Below are positions 1 through 5,450 of a stretch of DNA of 7,837 bases, in pieces. Origin of the DNA: Rhodospirillaceae bacterium UBA6219. Lineage in GTDB: Bacteria > Pseudomonadota > Alphaproteobacteria > Rhodospirillales > Magnetospirillaceae. The notes below the pieces were generated by a model that ran no database searches, had not been told where the DNA came from, and worked only from the letters and a program-made list of their open reading frames with translations. Positions within the stretch are counted from its first letter, which is position 1. Each line of letters opens with the position of its first letter. Position numbers and translations under genes: made by a program. The stretch spans positions 1 to 7,837 of the forward strand of contig DISD01000102.1 in NCBI GenBank assembly GCA_002435715.1, written 5' to 3'.

Positions 1-1
1 C

Positions 2-43
2 GATTTGTTCAAGGCGGTGCCGGAATTGACCGAAAAGCTGTAA
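2..43 (+). CDS. etfA: Electron transfer flavoprotein subunit alpha, C-terminal end only (partial)
   Basis: Only the last 13 codons are in the window; they read DLFKAVPELTEKL and end in TAA at 41-43. This ending matches the usual C-terminus of EtfA, where a short helix of the type GDLF-x-VVPEL closes the FAD-binding domain. EtfA with EtfB carries electrons from acyl-CoA dehydrogenases to ETF:quinone oxidoreductase. The next gene downstream is 3-hydroxybutyryl-CoA dehydrogenase, a frequent neighbour of etfBA in alphaproteobacteria, and this context supports the call. With so few residues the assignment rests on the motif plus the neighbour. The 5' end lies outside the window. Confidence 0.72.
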   Translation, partial: DLFKAVPELTEKL

Positions 44-54
44 GCCGAATTTGG

Positions 55-78
55 ACGGGGCGGGATCATCCGCCCCGT
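55..78 (+). terminator. Hairpin in the etfA-hbd gap, possible weak terminator or attenuator
   Basis: A perfect 9-bp stem is formed by ACGGGGCGG (55-63) and CCGCCCCGT (70-78) around a six-base loop. It starts 12 bases after the etfA stop. The sequence after it (TTCGTTTATG) is only mildly T-rich, so it could be a weak intrinsic terminator, an attenuator letting some transcription reach the dehydrogenase gene, or a 3' end stabiliser. No separate promoter for the next gene is evident in the remaining 46 bases, which favours partial read-through. Confidence 0.55.
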
Positions 79-108
79 TCGTTTATGTGACCAAGCCAAC
101 TCCCAGAT

Positions 109-118
109 GGAAGGGAAG
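109..118 (+). promoter_or_regulatory. Ribosome binding site that fixes the hbd start
   Basis: GGAAGGGAAG lies 6 bases before the ATG at 125. An in-frame ATG at 107 overlaps this purine tract and has no ribosome binding site of its own, so the start at 125 is preferred. Confidence 0.7.
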
Positions 119-124
119 CATCCC

Positions 125-1003
125 ATGAGTGCCATTCAGAAAATCGGTGTCATCGGCGCCGGCCAAATGGGCAACGGTATCGCCCATGTCGCTGCGGCCG
201 CCGGCTTCGACGTGGTCTTGCTGGACATCACCGAGGAAGCCCTGAAGAAGGGCATGGCCACCATCGACAAGAACCTGACCCGTCAGGTTCAAAAGGGCAA
301 GCTCTCGGAAGAAGACAAGGCCTCCACCTTGTCGCGCATCAAGACCACCACCGCCTATGCCGATTTCGGCGACAGCGATCTGGTGATCGAAGCCGCCACC
401 GAAGACGAAGCCATCAAGCGCAAGATTTTCGCGTCGCTGTGCCCGGTTCTGAAGCCCGAGGCCTATATCGCGTCCAACACTTCGTCCATCTCCATCACCC
501 GCCTGGGCGCCGCCACCGACCGCCCCGGCAAGTTCATGGGCATGCACTTCATGAACCCGGTGCCGGTGATGCAGCTGGTGGAACTGATCCGCGGCATCGC
601 CACCGACGAAGAAACCTTCAGCCTGGTCCGTGAGATGGTGCTGAAGCTGGGCAAGAAGCCGGTTTCCGCCGAAGACTTCCCGGCCTTCATCGTCAACCGC
701 ATCCTGCTGCCGATGATCAACGAAGCCGTTTACACCCTGTATGAAGGTGTCGGCCACGTGGAAGCCATCGACACCGCCCTGAAGCTGGGGGCCAACCACC
801 CCATGGGCCCGCTGGAACTGGCCGACTTCATCGGTCTGGACACCTGTCTGGCCATCATGCACGTGCTGCATGACGGTCTGGCCGACACCAAGTACCGCCC
901 CTGCCCGCTGCTGGTGAAGTACGTGGAGGCCGGCTGGCTGGGTCGCAAGACCGGTCGCGGTTTCTATGATTACAGCGGCGAAAAGCCGGTTCCGACCCGC
1001 TAA
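125..1003 (+). CDS. hbd: 3-hydroxybutyryl-CoA dehydrogenase, NAD-type
   Basis: This 292-residue protein matches the usual size of single-domain-pair 3-hydroxyacyl-CoA dehydrogenases (about 280-295). An N-terminal Rossmann fold carries GAGQMGNG (residues 11-18), and the acidic D34 at the end of strand 2 (VVLLDI) points to NAD(H). Active-site elements in order are SNTSS (117-121), the catalytic His in HFMNP (H141) with its partner Glu in QLVE (E153), N191 in FIVNR, and NHPMGPLELAD (224-234) in the C-terminal helical domain. The tail WLGRKTGRGFYDY is characteristic of the family. It interconverts acetoacetyl-CoA and 3-hydroxybutyryl-CoA in the cytoplasm. There is no fused enoyl-CoA hydratase, so it is not FadB. 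The gene follows etfA and is closed by a strong terminator. Whether it serves fatty acid breakdown, butanoyl-CoA metabolism or polyhydroxybutyrate turnover cannot be told from the sequence. Confidence 0.95.
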   Translation: MSAIQKIGVIGAGQMGNGIAHVAAAAGFDVVLLDITEEALKKGMATIDKNLTRQVQKGKLSEEDKASTLSRIKTTTAYADFGDSDLVIEAATEDEAIKRKIFASLCPVLKPEAYIASNTSSISITRLGAATDRPGKFMGMHFMNPVPVMQLVELIRGIATDEETFSLVREMVLKLGKKPVSAEDFPAFIVNRILLPMINEAVYTLYEGVGHVEAIDTALKLGANHPMGPLELADFIGLDTCLAIMHVLHDGLADTKYRPCPLLVKYVEAGWLGRKTGRGFYDYSGEKPVPTR

Positions 1004-1022
1004 GCCCCCTCTCGCAGGGGGC
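1004..1022 (+). repeat. First post-hbd hairpin
   Basis: GCCCCCT (1004-1010) pairs with AGGGGGC (1016-1022) around a five-base loop, directly abutting the hbd stop codon. No T tract follows, so it is more likely a 3' end stabiliser or pause element than a terminator. Confidence 0.6.
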
Positions 1023-1030
1023 CGAGGGCG

Positions 1031-1052
1031 CGCTGATTGGCCCCAATCAGCG
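1031..1052 (+). repeat. Second post-hbd hairpin, near-perfect palindrome
   Basis: CGCTGATTGG (1031-1040) is the exact reverse complement of CCAATCAGCG (1043-1052), with only two bases between the arms. In RNA the two innermost pairs would open to make a workable loop. No T tract follows immediately. It could also be read as a DNA dyad, but no promoter is evident next to it. Confidence 0.6.
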
Positions 1053-1071
1053 AAAGCAATCGCCTTTTCCG

Positions 1072-1111
1072 CAAGGCCCCTCTTCGGAGACGAAGAGGGG
1101 CCTTGTTTTTT
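1072..1111 (+). terminator. Strong rho-independent terminator after hbd
   Basis: A perfect 15-bp stem (1072-1086 with 1091-1105), rich in G and C, has the four-base loop GAGA and is followed at once by six T (1106-1111). This is a classic intrinsic terminator for the etfA-hbd transcript. It isolates the downstream glycosyltransferase gene, which should therefore have a promoter of its own between 1112 and 1168. Confidence 0.93.
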
Positions 1112-1168
1112 CCCGTGGCATTCTGATGTAGATATGCCCCACCGAAGAACTGACCAAGGACGCATCAC

Positions 1169-2890
1169 GTGGAACGACTGACCGGCGGCTTGCGCCCCTT
1201 TGCCCTGCTGTCCCTGTTCTGCCTGATGCTGTATTTGCCCGGCTTGGCCAGCCTGCCGCCCATGGACCGCGACGAATCGCGCTTCATGCAGGCGACCCGG
1301 CAGATGCTGGAAAGCAATGATTTCATCCGCATCCAATTCCAGGATGATATGCGGGCGAAGAAGCCGGCGGGCGCCTACTGGCTGCAAGCTCTCAGCGTCG
1401 ACACCCTGTCGCATCCGGCCTCGACCCAGACCTGGCCCTATCGCCTGCCGTCGCTGCTGGCGGCATGGGCGGCGGTGATCCTGACCTTCGTCTTCGGCAA
1501 ATCCCTGATCGGCGAGCGTCCGGCCCTGCTGGGCGCCATCTTGCTGGCCGCGTCGCTGATGCTGACCAGCGAGGCCCATCTGGCCAAGACCGACGCGCTT
1601 TTGCTTTTGTGCACGGTGGCGGCCCAGGGCATCCTGGCCCGCTTCTACATCCTGGGCCGCGCCCGCGACATGGCCAGCGGCGGGGCCAGTTCCGGCGGCT
1701 CATGCTCGTCTGGCAGCGGTGGCTGCTCCACCCCCGGCCCGCGCATCGACGTCAAAGGCCCCGGCCTGACCGAGGCGCTGATCTTCTGGCTGGTCCAGGG
1801 CGTCGCCATCCTGATCAAGGGGCCGCTGGTCCCCGTGATCAGCCTGCTGACCATCGCCGCCTTGGGGATCGCCGACCGCAATCTGCGCTGGCTCAATTCC
1901 ATGAAGCCGGTGTTGGGCACGGTGGTCGCCGCGGCCATCGCCGCGCCTTGGTTCGTGGCCGTTTCCCAGGCCACCGACGGCGCCTTCATCGGCGAGGCGG
2001 TCAAGGGCGACCTGCTGCCCAAGTTGTTGGGCGCCCAGGAAAGCCATGGCGGCTTCCCCGGCCTGTATCTGGCCCTGTCGGTAGTGCTGTTTTGGCCCGG
2101 CTCGCTGCTGTTGGCCCCGGTCGTCACCCGGCTGTGGGCACAACGCCAGCGTCTGGCCTTCCGCGTGTTGCTGGCCTGGGCCTTGCCGACCTGGCTGATG
2201 TTCGAGATCATCCCTACCAAGCTGCCCCATTACGTGCTGCCGGCCTTCCCGGCCTTGGCGCTGATGACCGCCGCCCTGACCCTGGAAGGCTTGGAAACGT
2301 TCCGCGCCAAAGCCGCCAAGGCCTGGTACGTGGTCTGGTGCGCCATCGGCCTGATCCTGGCCGCCGCCTGCATCGCCCTGCCCATATATTTCGGCAACGG
2401 CTTCGGCATCGTCAACGTGGTGTCGGCCCTGGCCATCGTCGCCGCCACCCTGATCCCCGCCATCCTGGCCTGGCGCGGCGCCATGGTCCAGGCCGGTCTG
2501 GCCCTGGCGCTGACCGCCGCCGCCACCTATCCGGCCCTCATCAACGGCGTGTTGCCCAGCCTGGACAAGGCCTTCCTGTCACGAAGCGCCGCCCAGGTGG
2601 TCGGCACCATCGGATCGGACGTCCCCGTGGCCGCCGCCGGCTATTCCGAGCCGTCGCTGGTGTTCCTGCTGGGCACCGACACCAAGTTCACCGACGGGGC
2701 TGGCGCCGCCGATTACCTGAAGACCCATCCCCGCGCCCTGGTCCTGGTGGAAAGCCGCCAGCAGGCCGCCTTTGATGCCCGCGCCGCCGAATTGGGAGTG
2801 AAGATCGAGGCCTTCGCCATTCTGGACGGCTTCAATTATTCCCGTGGCAAGAAAGCCAGCTTGGCGGTCCTGGGGGCCATGGCGCCATGA
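1169..2890 (+). CDS. ArnT-like polytopic membrane glycosyltransferase (GT-C fold, PMT/GT83 type)
   Basis: This 573-residue protein starts with GTG, preceded at 8 bases by AAGGA (1156-1160). It begins with a membrane segment (about residues 10-30) followed by PMDRDESRF (31-39), the acidic first-loop motif of GT-C enzymes, and AKKPAGAYWLQ (63-73). Further hallmarks are HLAKTDALLL (137-146), ILIKGPLVP (214-222) and KLPHYVLPAFPAL (351-363). About ten or more hydrophobic segments run to residue 455, followed by a soluble C-terminal domain of about 110 residues. Relatives such as ArnT move a sugar from undecaprenyl phosphate to lipid A at the outer face of the inner membrane. The sugar and acceptor here are unknown, and no arnBCAD-type donor genes are in the window. 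An odd Ser/Gly/Cys-rich stretch lies at residues 168-190. The stop overlaps the next start as ATGA, indicating translational coupling to the PAP2 phosphatase. Confidence 0.88.
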   Translation: MERLTGGLRPFALLSLFCLMLYLPGLASLPPMDRDESRFMQATRQMLESNDFIRIQFQDDMRAKKPAGAYWLQALSVDTLSHPASTQTWPYRLPSLLAAWAAVILTFVFGKSLIGERPALLGAILLAASLMLTSEAHLAKTDALLLLCTVAAQGILARFYILGRARDMASGGASSGGSCSSGSGGCSTPGPRIDVKGPGLTEALIFWLVQGVAILIKGPLVPVISLLTIAALGIADRNLRWLNSMKPVLGTVVAAAIAAPWFVAVSQATDGAFIGEAVKGDLLPKLLGAQESHGGFPGLYLALSVVLFWPGSLLLAPVVTRLWAQRQRLAFRVLLAWALPTWLMFEIIPTKLPHYVLPAFPALALMTAALTLEGLETFRAKAAKAWYVVWCAIGLILAAACIALPIYFGNGFGIVNVVSALAIVAATLIPAILAWRGAMVQAGLALALTAAATYPALINGVLPSLDKAFLSRSAAQVVGTIGSDVPVAAAGYSEPSLVFLLGTDTKFTDGAGAADYLKTHPRALVLVESRQQAAFDARAAELGVKIEAFAILDGFNYSRGKKASLAVLGAMAP

Positions 2891-3675
2891 GCCGGGGCTT
2901 TTTGTCGCTGCTGGAACGCCTGGAACTGGCCTGGGAAGGCCTGATCCTGTGGGCGGAACATTCCTGGCAAAAAGCCCAGCCCTGGCGCGACCGTCTGGCC
3001 ACCCATGCGACGGCCATCCAGACCCGTCCGCTCGGCTGGGGCACGGCTTACGTGGCGGGCTTTTGCGCCCTTGCCATGCTGGCCCTGGACCGGCCGGTGG
3101 CGAAATCGTTCAAGACCCATATGGGCGGGGAATGGGAAGGTTTCTTCAAGACCGTCACCCATCTGGGCGAAGCCCAGCTTTATCTGGTGCCGGCCGGAAT
3201 ATTGTTCCTGGGCCTGATGGGGCTGGCCTGGCGGGCGCCGTCGCTGCAGCGGCGCGATCACTGGCGCCGTCTGGCCGCCAAGCCGGGCTTCTTGTTCCTG
3301 TCCATGGCGATTTCGGGCCTGACCAGCAACGCCATCAAGACGGCGGTCGGACGTCTGCGCCCGCGTTATTGGTTCGAGCAAGGGCTTTACGGTTTCGAGC
3401 CGTTCAACACCCATTGGGGGATGAATTCCTTCCCGTCGGGGCATTCCCAGGCCGCCTTCGCCGCCATGTCGGCCTTGATGGTGCTGTATCCGCGTCATTG
3501 GGCGCTGTGGCTGTCCATCGCGTTGCTGGTGGTCGCCAGCCGCATCGCCACCACCGTCCATTGGATGTCGGACACCGTGGCAGGGTCGTGGCTGGCCATC
3601 TGCGTCACCGTGTTGCTGGCCCGCTGGTTTAGGTCCAAGGGCTGGCTTCCTTATTCCAACCACTCGCCCTTGTAG
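2887..3675 (+). CDS. PAP2-family membrane phosphatase
   Basis: This 262-residue protein has all three PAP2 signature motifs: KTAVGRLRP (151-159), PSGH (183-186, His as general acid) and SRIATTVHWMSD (218-229, with nucleophile H225 and D229). About five or six hydrophobic segments flank them (around 52-67, 98-115, 134-150, 190-201, 207-218 and 231-246). The first 50 residues form an amphipathic, probably cytoplasmic, lead-in. Family members remove phosphate from lipid phosphates such as undecaprenyl pyrophosphate, phosphatidylglycerol phosphate or lipid A, usually on the periplasmic side. The ATG lies inside the stop of the upstream glycosyltransferase gene, so the two are probably made together and may act on one lipid-linked substrate; that is inference. 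The last 25 bases overlap the convergent SH3-domain gene. Confidence 0.9.
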   Translation: MSRGFLSLLERLELAWEGLILWAEHSWQKAQPWRDRLATHATAIQTRPLGWGTAYVAGFCALAMLALDRPVAKSFKTHMGGEWEGFFKTVTHLGEAQLYLVPAGILFLGLMGLAWRAPSLQRRDHWRRLAAKPGFLFLSMAISGLTSNAIKTAVGRLRPRYWFEQGLYGFEPFNTHWGMNSFPSGHSQAAFAAMSALMVLYPRHWALWLSIALLVVASRIATTVHWMSDTVAGSWLAICVTVLLARWFRSKGWLPYSNHSPL

Positions 3676-4151
3676 ACGCCCCACAGGTAATCGCGCTTCA
3701 GCCAGCCTTGGGAATGGTCGATCTCGACGCGGCAGAAATCACGGTTCCGCGGGCATTGCAGAATACGCCCCAGCACGCCGGGGGTGACCTGGGCCACCGG
3801 GTCCGAGGATTCGGAATCCGATGCGCGCAGCACCCGGCCTTCCTTGCCGATGACCACCATCATCCGGCGCCCCGACAGCATGGATTGATGGACCCAGCCT
3901 TCGGCGCCTTCCCAATCGCGGATCTTTCGCCAAGCCTCGAACTCGGCGACGATTTCCACCGGCAAGTCCTTGCGGGTATAGATCCAGTCGATGGGATAAC
4001 GCACACCGGGACCGGTGCGCAGGTTGACCTCGTCCGATTTCAGCGAGACGAAACGTGGCAAGGGCAGCCCGCTGGTTTCGCCGGCCACGGCGGACGCAGC
4101 CCCCCAAAGCCCAAGCGCCAAGACCATGACCGCGCCCCGAACCCAAGACAT
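3651..4151 (-). CDS. Secreted bacterial SH3-like domain protein
   Basis: The ATG at 4151 gives 166 residues. The first 23 form a signal peptide, with a hydrophobic core (VMVLALGLWGAA) and an AVA cleavage site before G24, so the mature protein is probably periplasmic. Residues 33-92 are a bacterial SH3-like unit, with VNLRTGPGVRYPIDWIY (42-58) and the ending EGWVHQSMLSG. Residues 96-160 look like a second, diverged copy ending in SQGWLKRDYLWGV. C133 and C140 could form a disulphide. Such domains often bind peptidoglycan or protein partners, but no catalytic domain is attached and the role is unknown. It resembles the SH3_4-type proteins common in alphaproteobacteria. A GTG at 4163 would lengthen it by four residues but overlaps the ribosome binding site. 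It is convergent with the PAP2 gene and divergent from the hydroxyacid dehydrogenase. Confidence 0.87.
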   Translation of the reverse strand: MSWVRGAVMVLALGLWGAASAVAGETSGLPLPRFVSLKSDEVNLRTGPGVRYPIDWIYTRKDLPVEIVAEFEAWRKIRDWEGAEGWVHQSMLSGRRMMVVIGKEGRVLRASDSESSDPVAQVTPGVLGRILQCPRNRDFCRVEIDHSQGWLKRDYLWGVYKGEWLE

Positions 4152-4162
4152 GCGAAATTCCA

Positions 4163-4168
4163 CTCCTT
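4163..4168 (-). promoter_or_regulatory. Ribosome binding site of the SH3-domain gene
   Basis: Read on the minus strand this is AAGGAG, 11 bases before the ATG at 4151. Its last base is the first base of an in-frame GTG at 4163, so that GTG cannot be served by it. This decides for the ATG. Confidence 0.65.
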
Positions 4169-4187
4169 GAAGCGCAGCATCTTGGGC

Positions 4188-4218
4188 ATTATAGGGTCTT
4201 GGGTGCCCGCCCGGTCAA
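4188..4218 (-). promoter_or_regulatory. Sigma-70-type promoter of the SH3-domain gene
   Basis: On the minus strand a perfect -10 box TATAAT (4193 to 4188) is preceded by TTGACC (4218 to 4213), five of six matches to the -35 consensus. The spacer is 19 bases, two longer than ideal. Transcription would start near 4181, leaving a leader of about 30 bases that includes the AAGGAG site. In DNA this GC-rich a perfect TATAAT upstream of a start is notable, but the long spacer keeps the call tentative. Confidence 0.6.
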
Positions 4219-4295
4219 GCGACGGGGTGCGGCACGAAACCATCGCTGGACAAGATCGTCTGGTCTTGATAGGTCGTGGAGTCAATTGGGGTCTC

Positions 4296-4303
4296 GGGAG
4301 GAG
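4296..4303 (+). promoter_or_regulatory. Ribosome binding site that fixes the hydroxyacid dehydrogenase start
   Basis: GGGAGGAG lies 8 bases before the ATG at 4312, the best Shine-Dalgarno match in the window. An in-frame GTG at 4276 would place this site inside the coding region and adds 12 residues unlike the family, so 4312 is chosen. Confidence 0.8.
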
Positions 4304-4311
4304 AACAAAGA

Positions 4312-5298
4312 ATGCCACAGAAAAAGCCCCTCGTCGTCGTCACCCGTAAGCTGCCCGACGTCATCGAGACGCGGATGATGGAGCTGTTCGACACACGGCT
4401 CAATCTTGACGACAAGGCGATGAGCAAAGCCGAATTGATCGAAGCGGTGAAGACCGCCGACGTTTTGGTGCCCACCATCACCGACCGCATCGATTCCTCC
4501 GTCTTGTCCCAAGCTGGCCCCAACCTGAAGTTGATCGCCAATTTCGGTACCGGCGTCGACCACATCGACCTGGCCAGCGCCCGCCAGCGTTCGGTCACCG
4601 TCACCAACACGCCGGGCGTGCTGACCGAAGACACCGCCGACATGACCATGGCGTTGATCCTGGCGGTGCCGCGCCGTCTGGCCGAGGGCGAGCGTCTGCT
4701 GCGTTCCGACAAGTGGAACGGCTGGAGCCCCACCTTCATGCTGGGTCACCGCATTTGGGGCAAGCGCCTGGGCGTCATCGGCATGGGCCGTATCGGCCAA
4801 GCGGTGGCGCGTCGCGCCAAGGCGTTCGGCATGTCCATCCATTACCACAACCGCAAGCGTCTGCACCCGGAAGTGGAAGGGGAACTGGAAGCCACCTATT
4901 GGGAAAGCCTGGACCAGATGCTGGCCCGCATGGACGTGGTCACCATCCATTGCCCGCACACCCCGGCCACCTTCCACCTGCTGTCGGCCCGTCGTCTGGC
5001 CCTGCTGCAGTCGCATGCCTATGTGATCAACACCTCGCGCGGCGAAATCGTCGACGAGAACGCGTTGACCCGCATGCTGGGCCGTGGCGAGCTGGCCGGT
5101 GCCGGCCTGGACGTGTTCGAGCATGAACCCGCCGTCAACCCCAAGCTGATCGGCCTGGACAACGTGGTGCTGCTGCCCCATCTGGGCTCGGCCACCATCG
5201 AAGGCCGCATCGACATGGGCGAGAAGGTCATCATCAACATCAAGACCTTCGCCGACGGCCACAACCCGCCGGACCGCGTGCTCGCCAGCATGCTGTAA
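4312..5298 (+). CDS. D-2-hydroxyacid dehydrogenase, glyoxylate/hydroxypyruvate reductase type
   Basis: This 328-residue cytoplasmic enzyme has the two-domain layout of the D-isomer 2-hydroxyacid dehydrogenases. The substrate domain includes NFGTGVDHIDL (78-88) and VTNTPGVLTEDTADM (97-111). The nucleotide-binding domain carries GVIGMGRIGQAVA (154-166). Catalytic residues are R243 (NTSRGEIVDE), E272 (HEPAVNP) and H290 (LLPHLGSAT). The strand-2 end reads HYHNRKRL with basic residues 181-183 and no Asp, which fits NADPH preference as in glyoxylate/hydroxypyruvate reductases. Length and motifs argue against SerA, which usually adds C-terminal regulatory domains. It likely reduces glyoxylate or hydroxypyruvate to glycolate or D-glycerate; the exact substrate cannot be read from sequence. 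No convincing promoter is visible between 4219 and 4295. A hairpin lies just after the stop. Confidence 0.9.
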   Translation: MPQKKPLVVVTRKLPDVIETRMMELFDTRLNLDDKAMSKAELIEAVKTADVLVPTITDRIDSSVLSQAGPNLKLIANFGTGVDHIDLASARQRSVTVTNTPGVLTEDTADMTMALILAVPRRLAEGERLLRSDKWNGWSPTFMLGHRIWGKRLGVIGMGRIGQAVARRAKAFGMSIHYHNRKRLHPEVEGELEATYWESLDQMLARMDVVTIHCPHTPATFHLLSARRLALLQSHAYVINTSRGEIVDENALTRMLGRGELAGAGLDVFEHEPAVNPKLIGLDNVVLLPHLGSATIEGRIDMGEKVIINIKTFADGHNPPDRVLASML

Positions 5299-5299
5299 G

Positions 5300-5336
5300 A
5301 CCAAGTCTTGATGAGTGAACCTCATAAAGACTTGGT
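5300..5336 (+). terminator. Long hairpin after the dehydrogenase gene, lacking a T tract
   Basis: ACCAAGTCTT (5300-5309) pairs perfectly with AAGACTTGGT (5327-5336). After one G-A mismatch the stem resumes with ATGAG (5311-5315) against CTCAT (5321-5325), closing a five-base loop. It begins two bases after the stop codon, so it probably marks or protects the 3' end of this transcript. No run of T follows, so intrinsic termination would be inefficient and read-through into the pab genes is possible. Confidence 0.6.
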
Positions 5337-5338
5337 TA

Positions 5339-5411
5339 GGCGCGACTGCGCCGCGCGGCTCATTCCGCGAGAAGCAAGCATCCCCAAGGGATGTGCCCGC
5401 CGCTTGAGGGC
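5339..5411 (+). other. Structured leader region upstream of pabB: four small consecutive hairpins
   Basis: Four potential hairpins follow one another: GGCGC/GCGCC (5339-5343 with 5348-5352), CGCGG/CCGCG (5354-5358 with 5365-5369), CATCCC/GGGATG (5379-5384 with 5388-5393), and GCCC/GGGC (5395-5398 with 5408-5411). They sit between the long hairpin at 5300 and the dyad at 5413. I do not recognise a known riboswitch consensus. Short GC stems arise easily in such DNA, so only a covariation test would show whether this is a real structured RNA. Confidence 0.35.
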
Positions 5412-5412
5412 A

Positions 5413-5436
5413 CCGGTGACCGGTTCCGGTCACCGG
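5413..5436 (+). promoter_or_regulatory. Perfect 24-base dyad next to the probable pabB ribosome binding site
   Basis: CCGGTGACCGG (5413-5423) and CCGGTCACCGG (5426-5436) are exact reverse complements separated by TT. The dyad also carries phased copies of a CCGGT pentamer at 5413, 5420 and 5426, with a related CCGG at 5433. It ends two bases before ACAGGG (5438-5443), the likely ribosome binding site. It could be an RNA hairpin controlling translation of pabB or a DNA operator. If translation began at the ATG at 5391 it would instead be coding. Confidence 0.45.
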
Positions 5437-5450
5437 GACAGGGCTTAAAC

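Noticed and set aside
107..124. Earlier in-frame ATG for hbd
   Set aside because: It overlaps the ribosome binding site of the ATG at 125 and adds six residues absent from the conserved N-terminus.
1103..1134. Possible promoter TTGTTT plus TAGATA for the glycosyltransferase gene
   Set aside because: The -35 lies in the terminator T tract, the spacer is 20 bases and both boxes are weak. A promoter must exist in 1112-1168 if termination is efficient, but I cannot place it.
83..1579. A long open frame (498 codons) on the minus strand opposite hbd and the start of the glycosyltransferase gene
   Set aside because: It runs antisense to two genes with clear family motifs, crosses the terminator, and its translation is low-complexity Gly/Gln/His/Asp-rich sequence with no recognisable domain. 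Such frames are common opposite GC-rich genes.
1670..1738. Frameshift or damage in the glycosyltransferase gene at the Ser/Gly/Cys stretch
   Set aside because: The frame is continuous and conserved motifs lie on both sides in the same register, so it is an insert rather than a break.
1465..2775. A 436-codon plus-strand open frame in another register within the glycosyltransferase gene
   Set aside because: Arg/Pro/Gly-rich translation typical of a shifted GC-rich frame; the overlapping register has clear GT-C motifs and membrane segments.
4276..4311. Earlier in-frame GTG for the hydroxyacid dehydrogenase
   Set aside because: The strong GGGAGGAG at 4296-4303 would be inside the coding region; the family starts near the ATG at 4312.
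5299..5450. A known riboswitch (SAM-II, cobalamin, THF) in the pabB leader
   Set aside because: None of the consensus core sequences I know for these classes is visible; only generic hairpins are.
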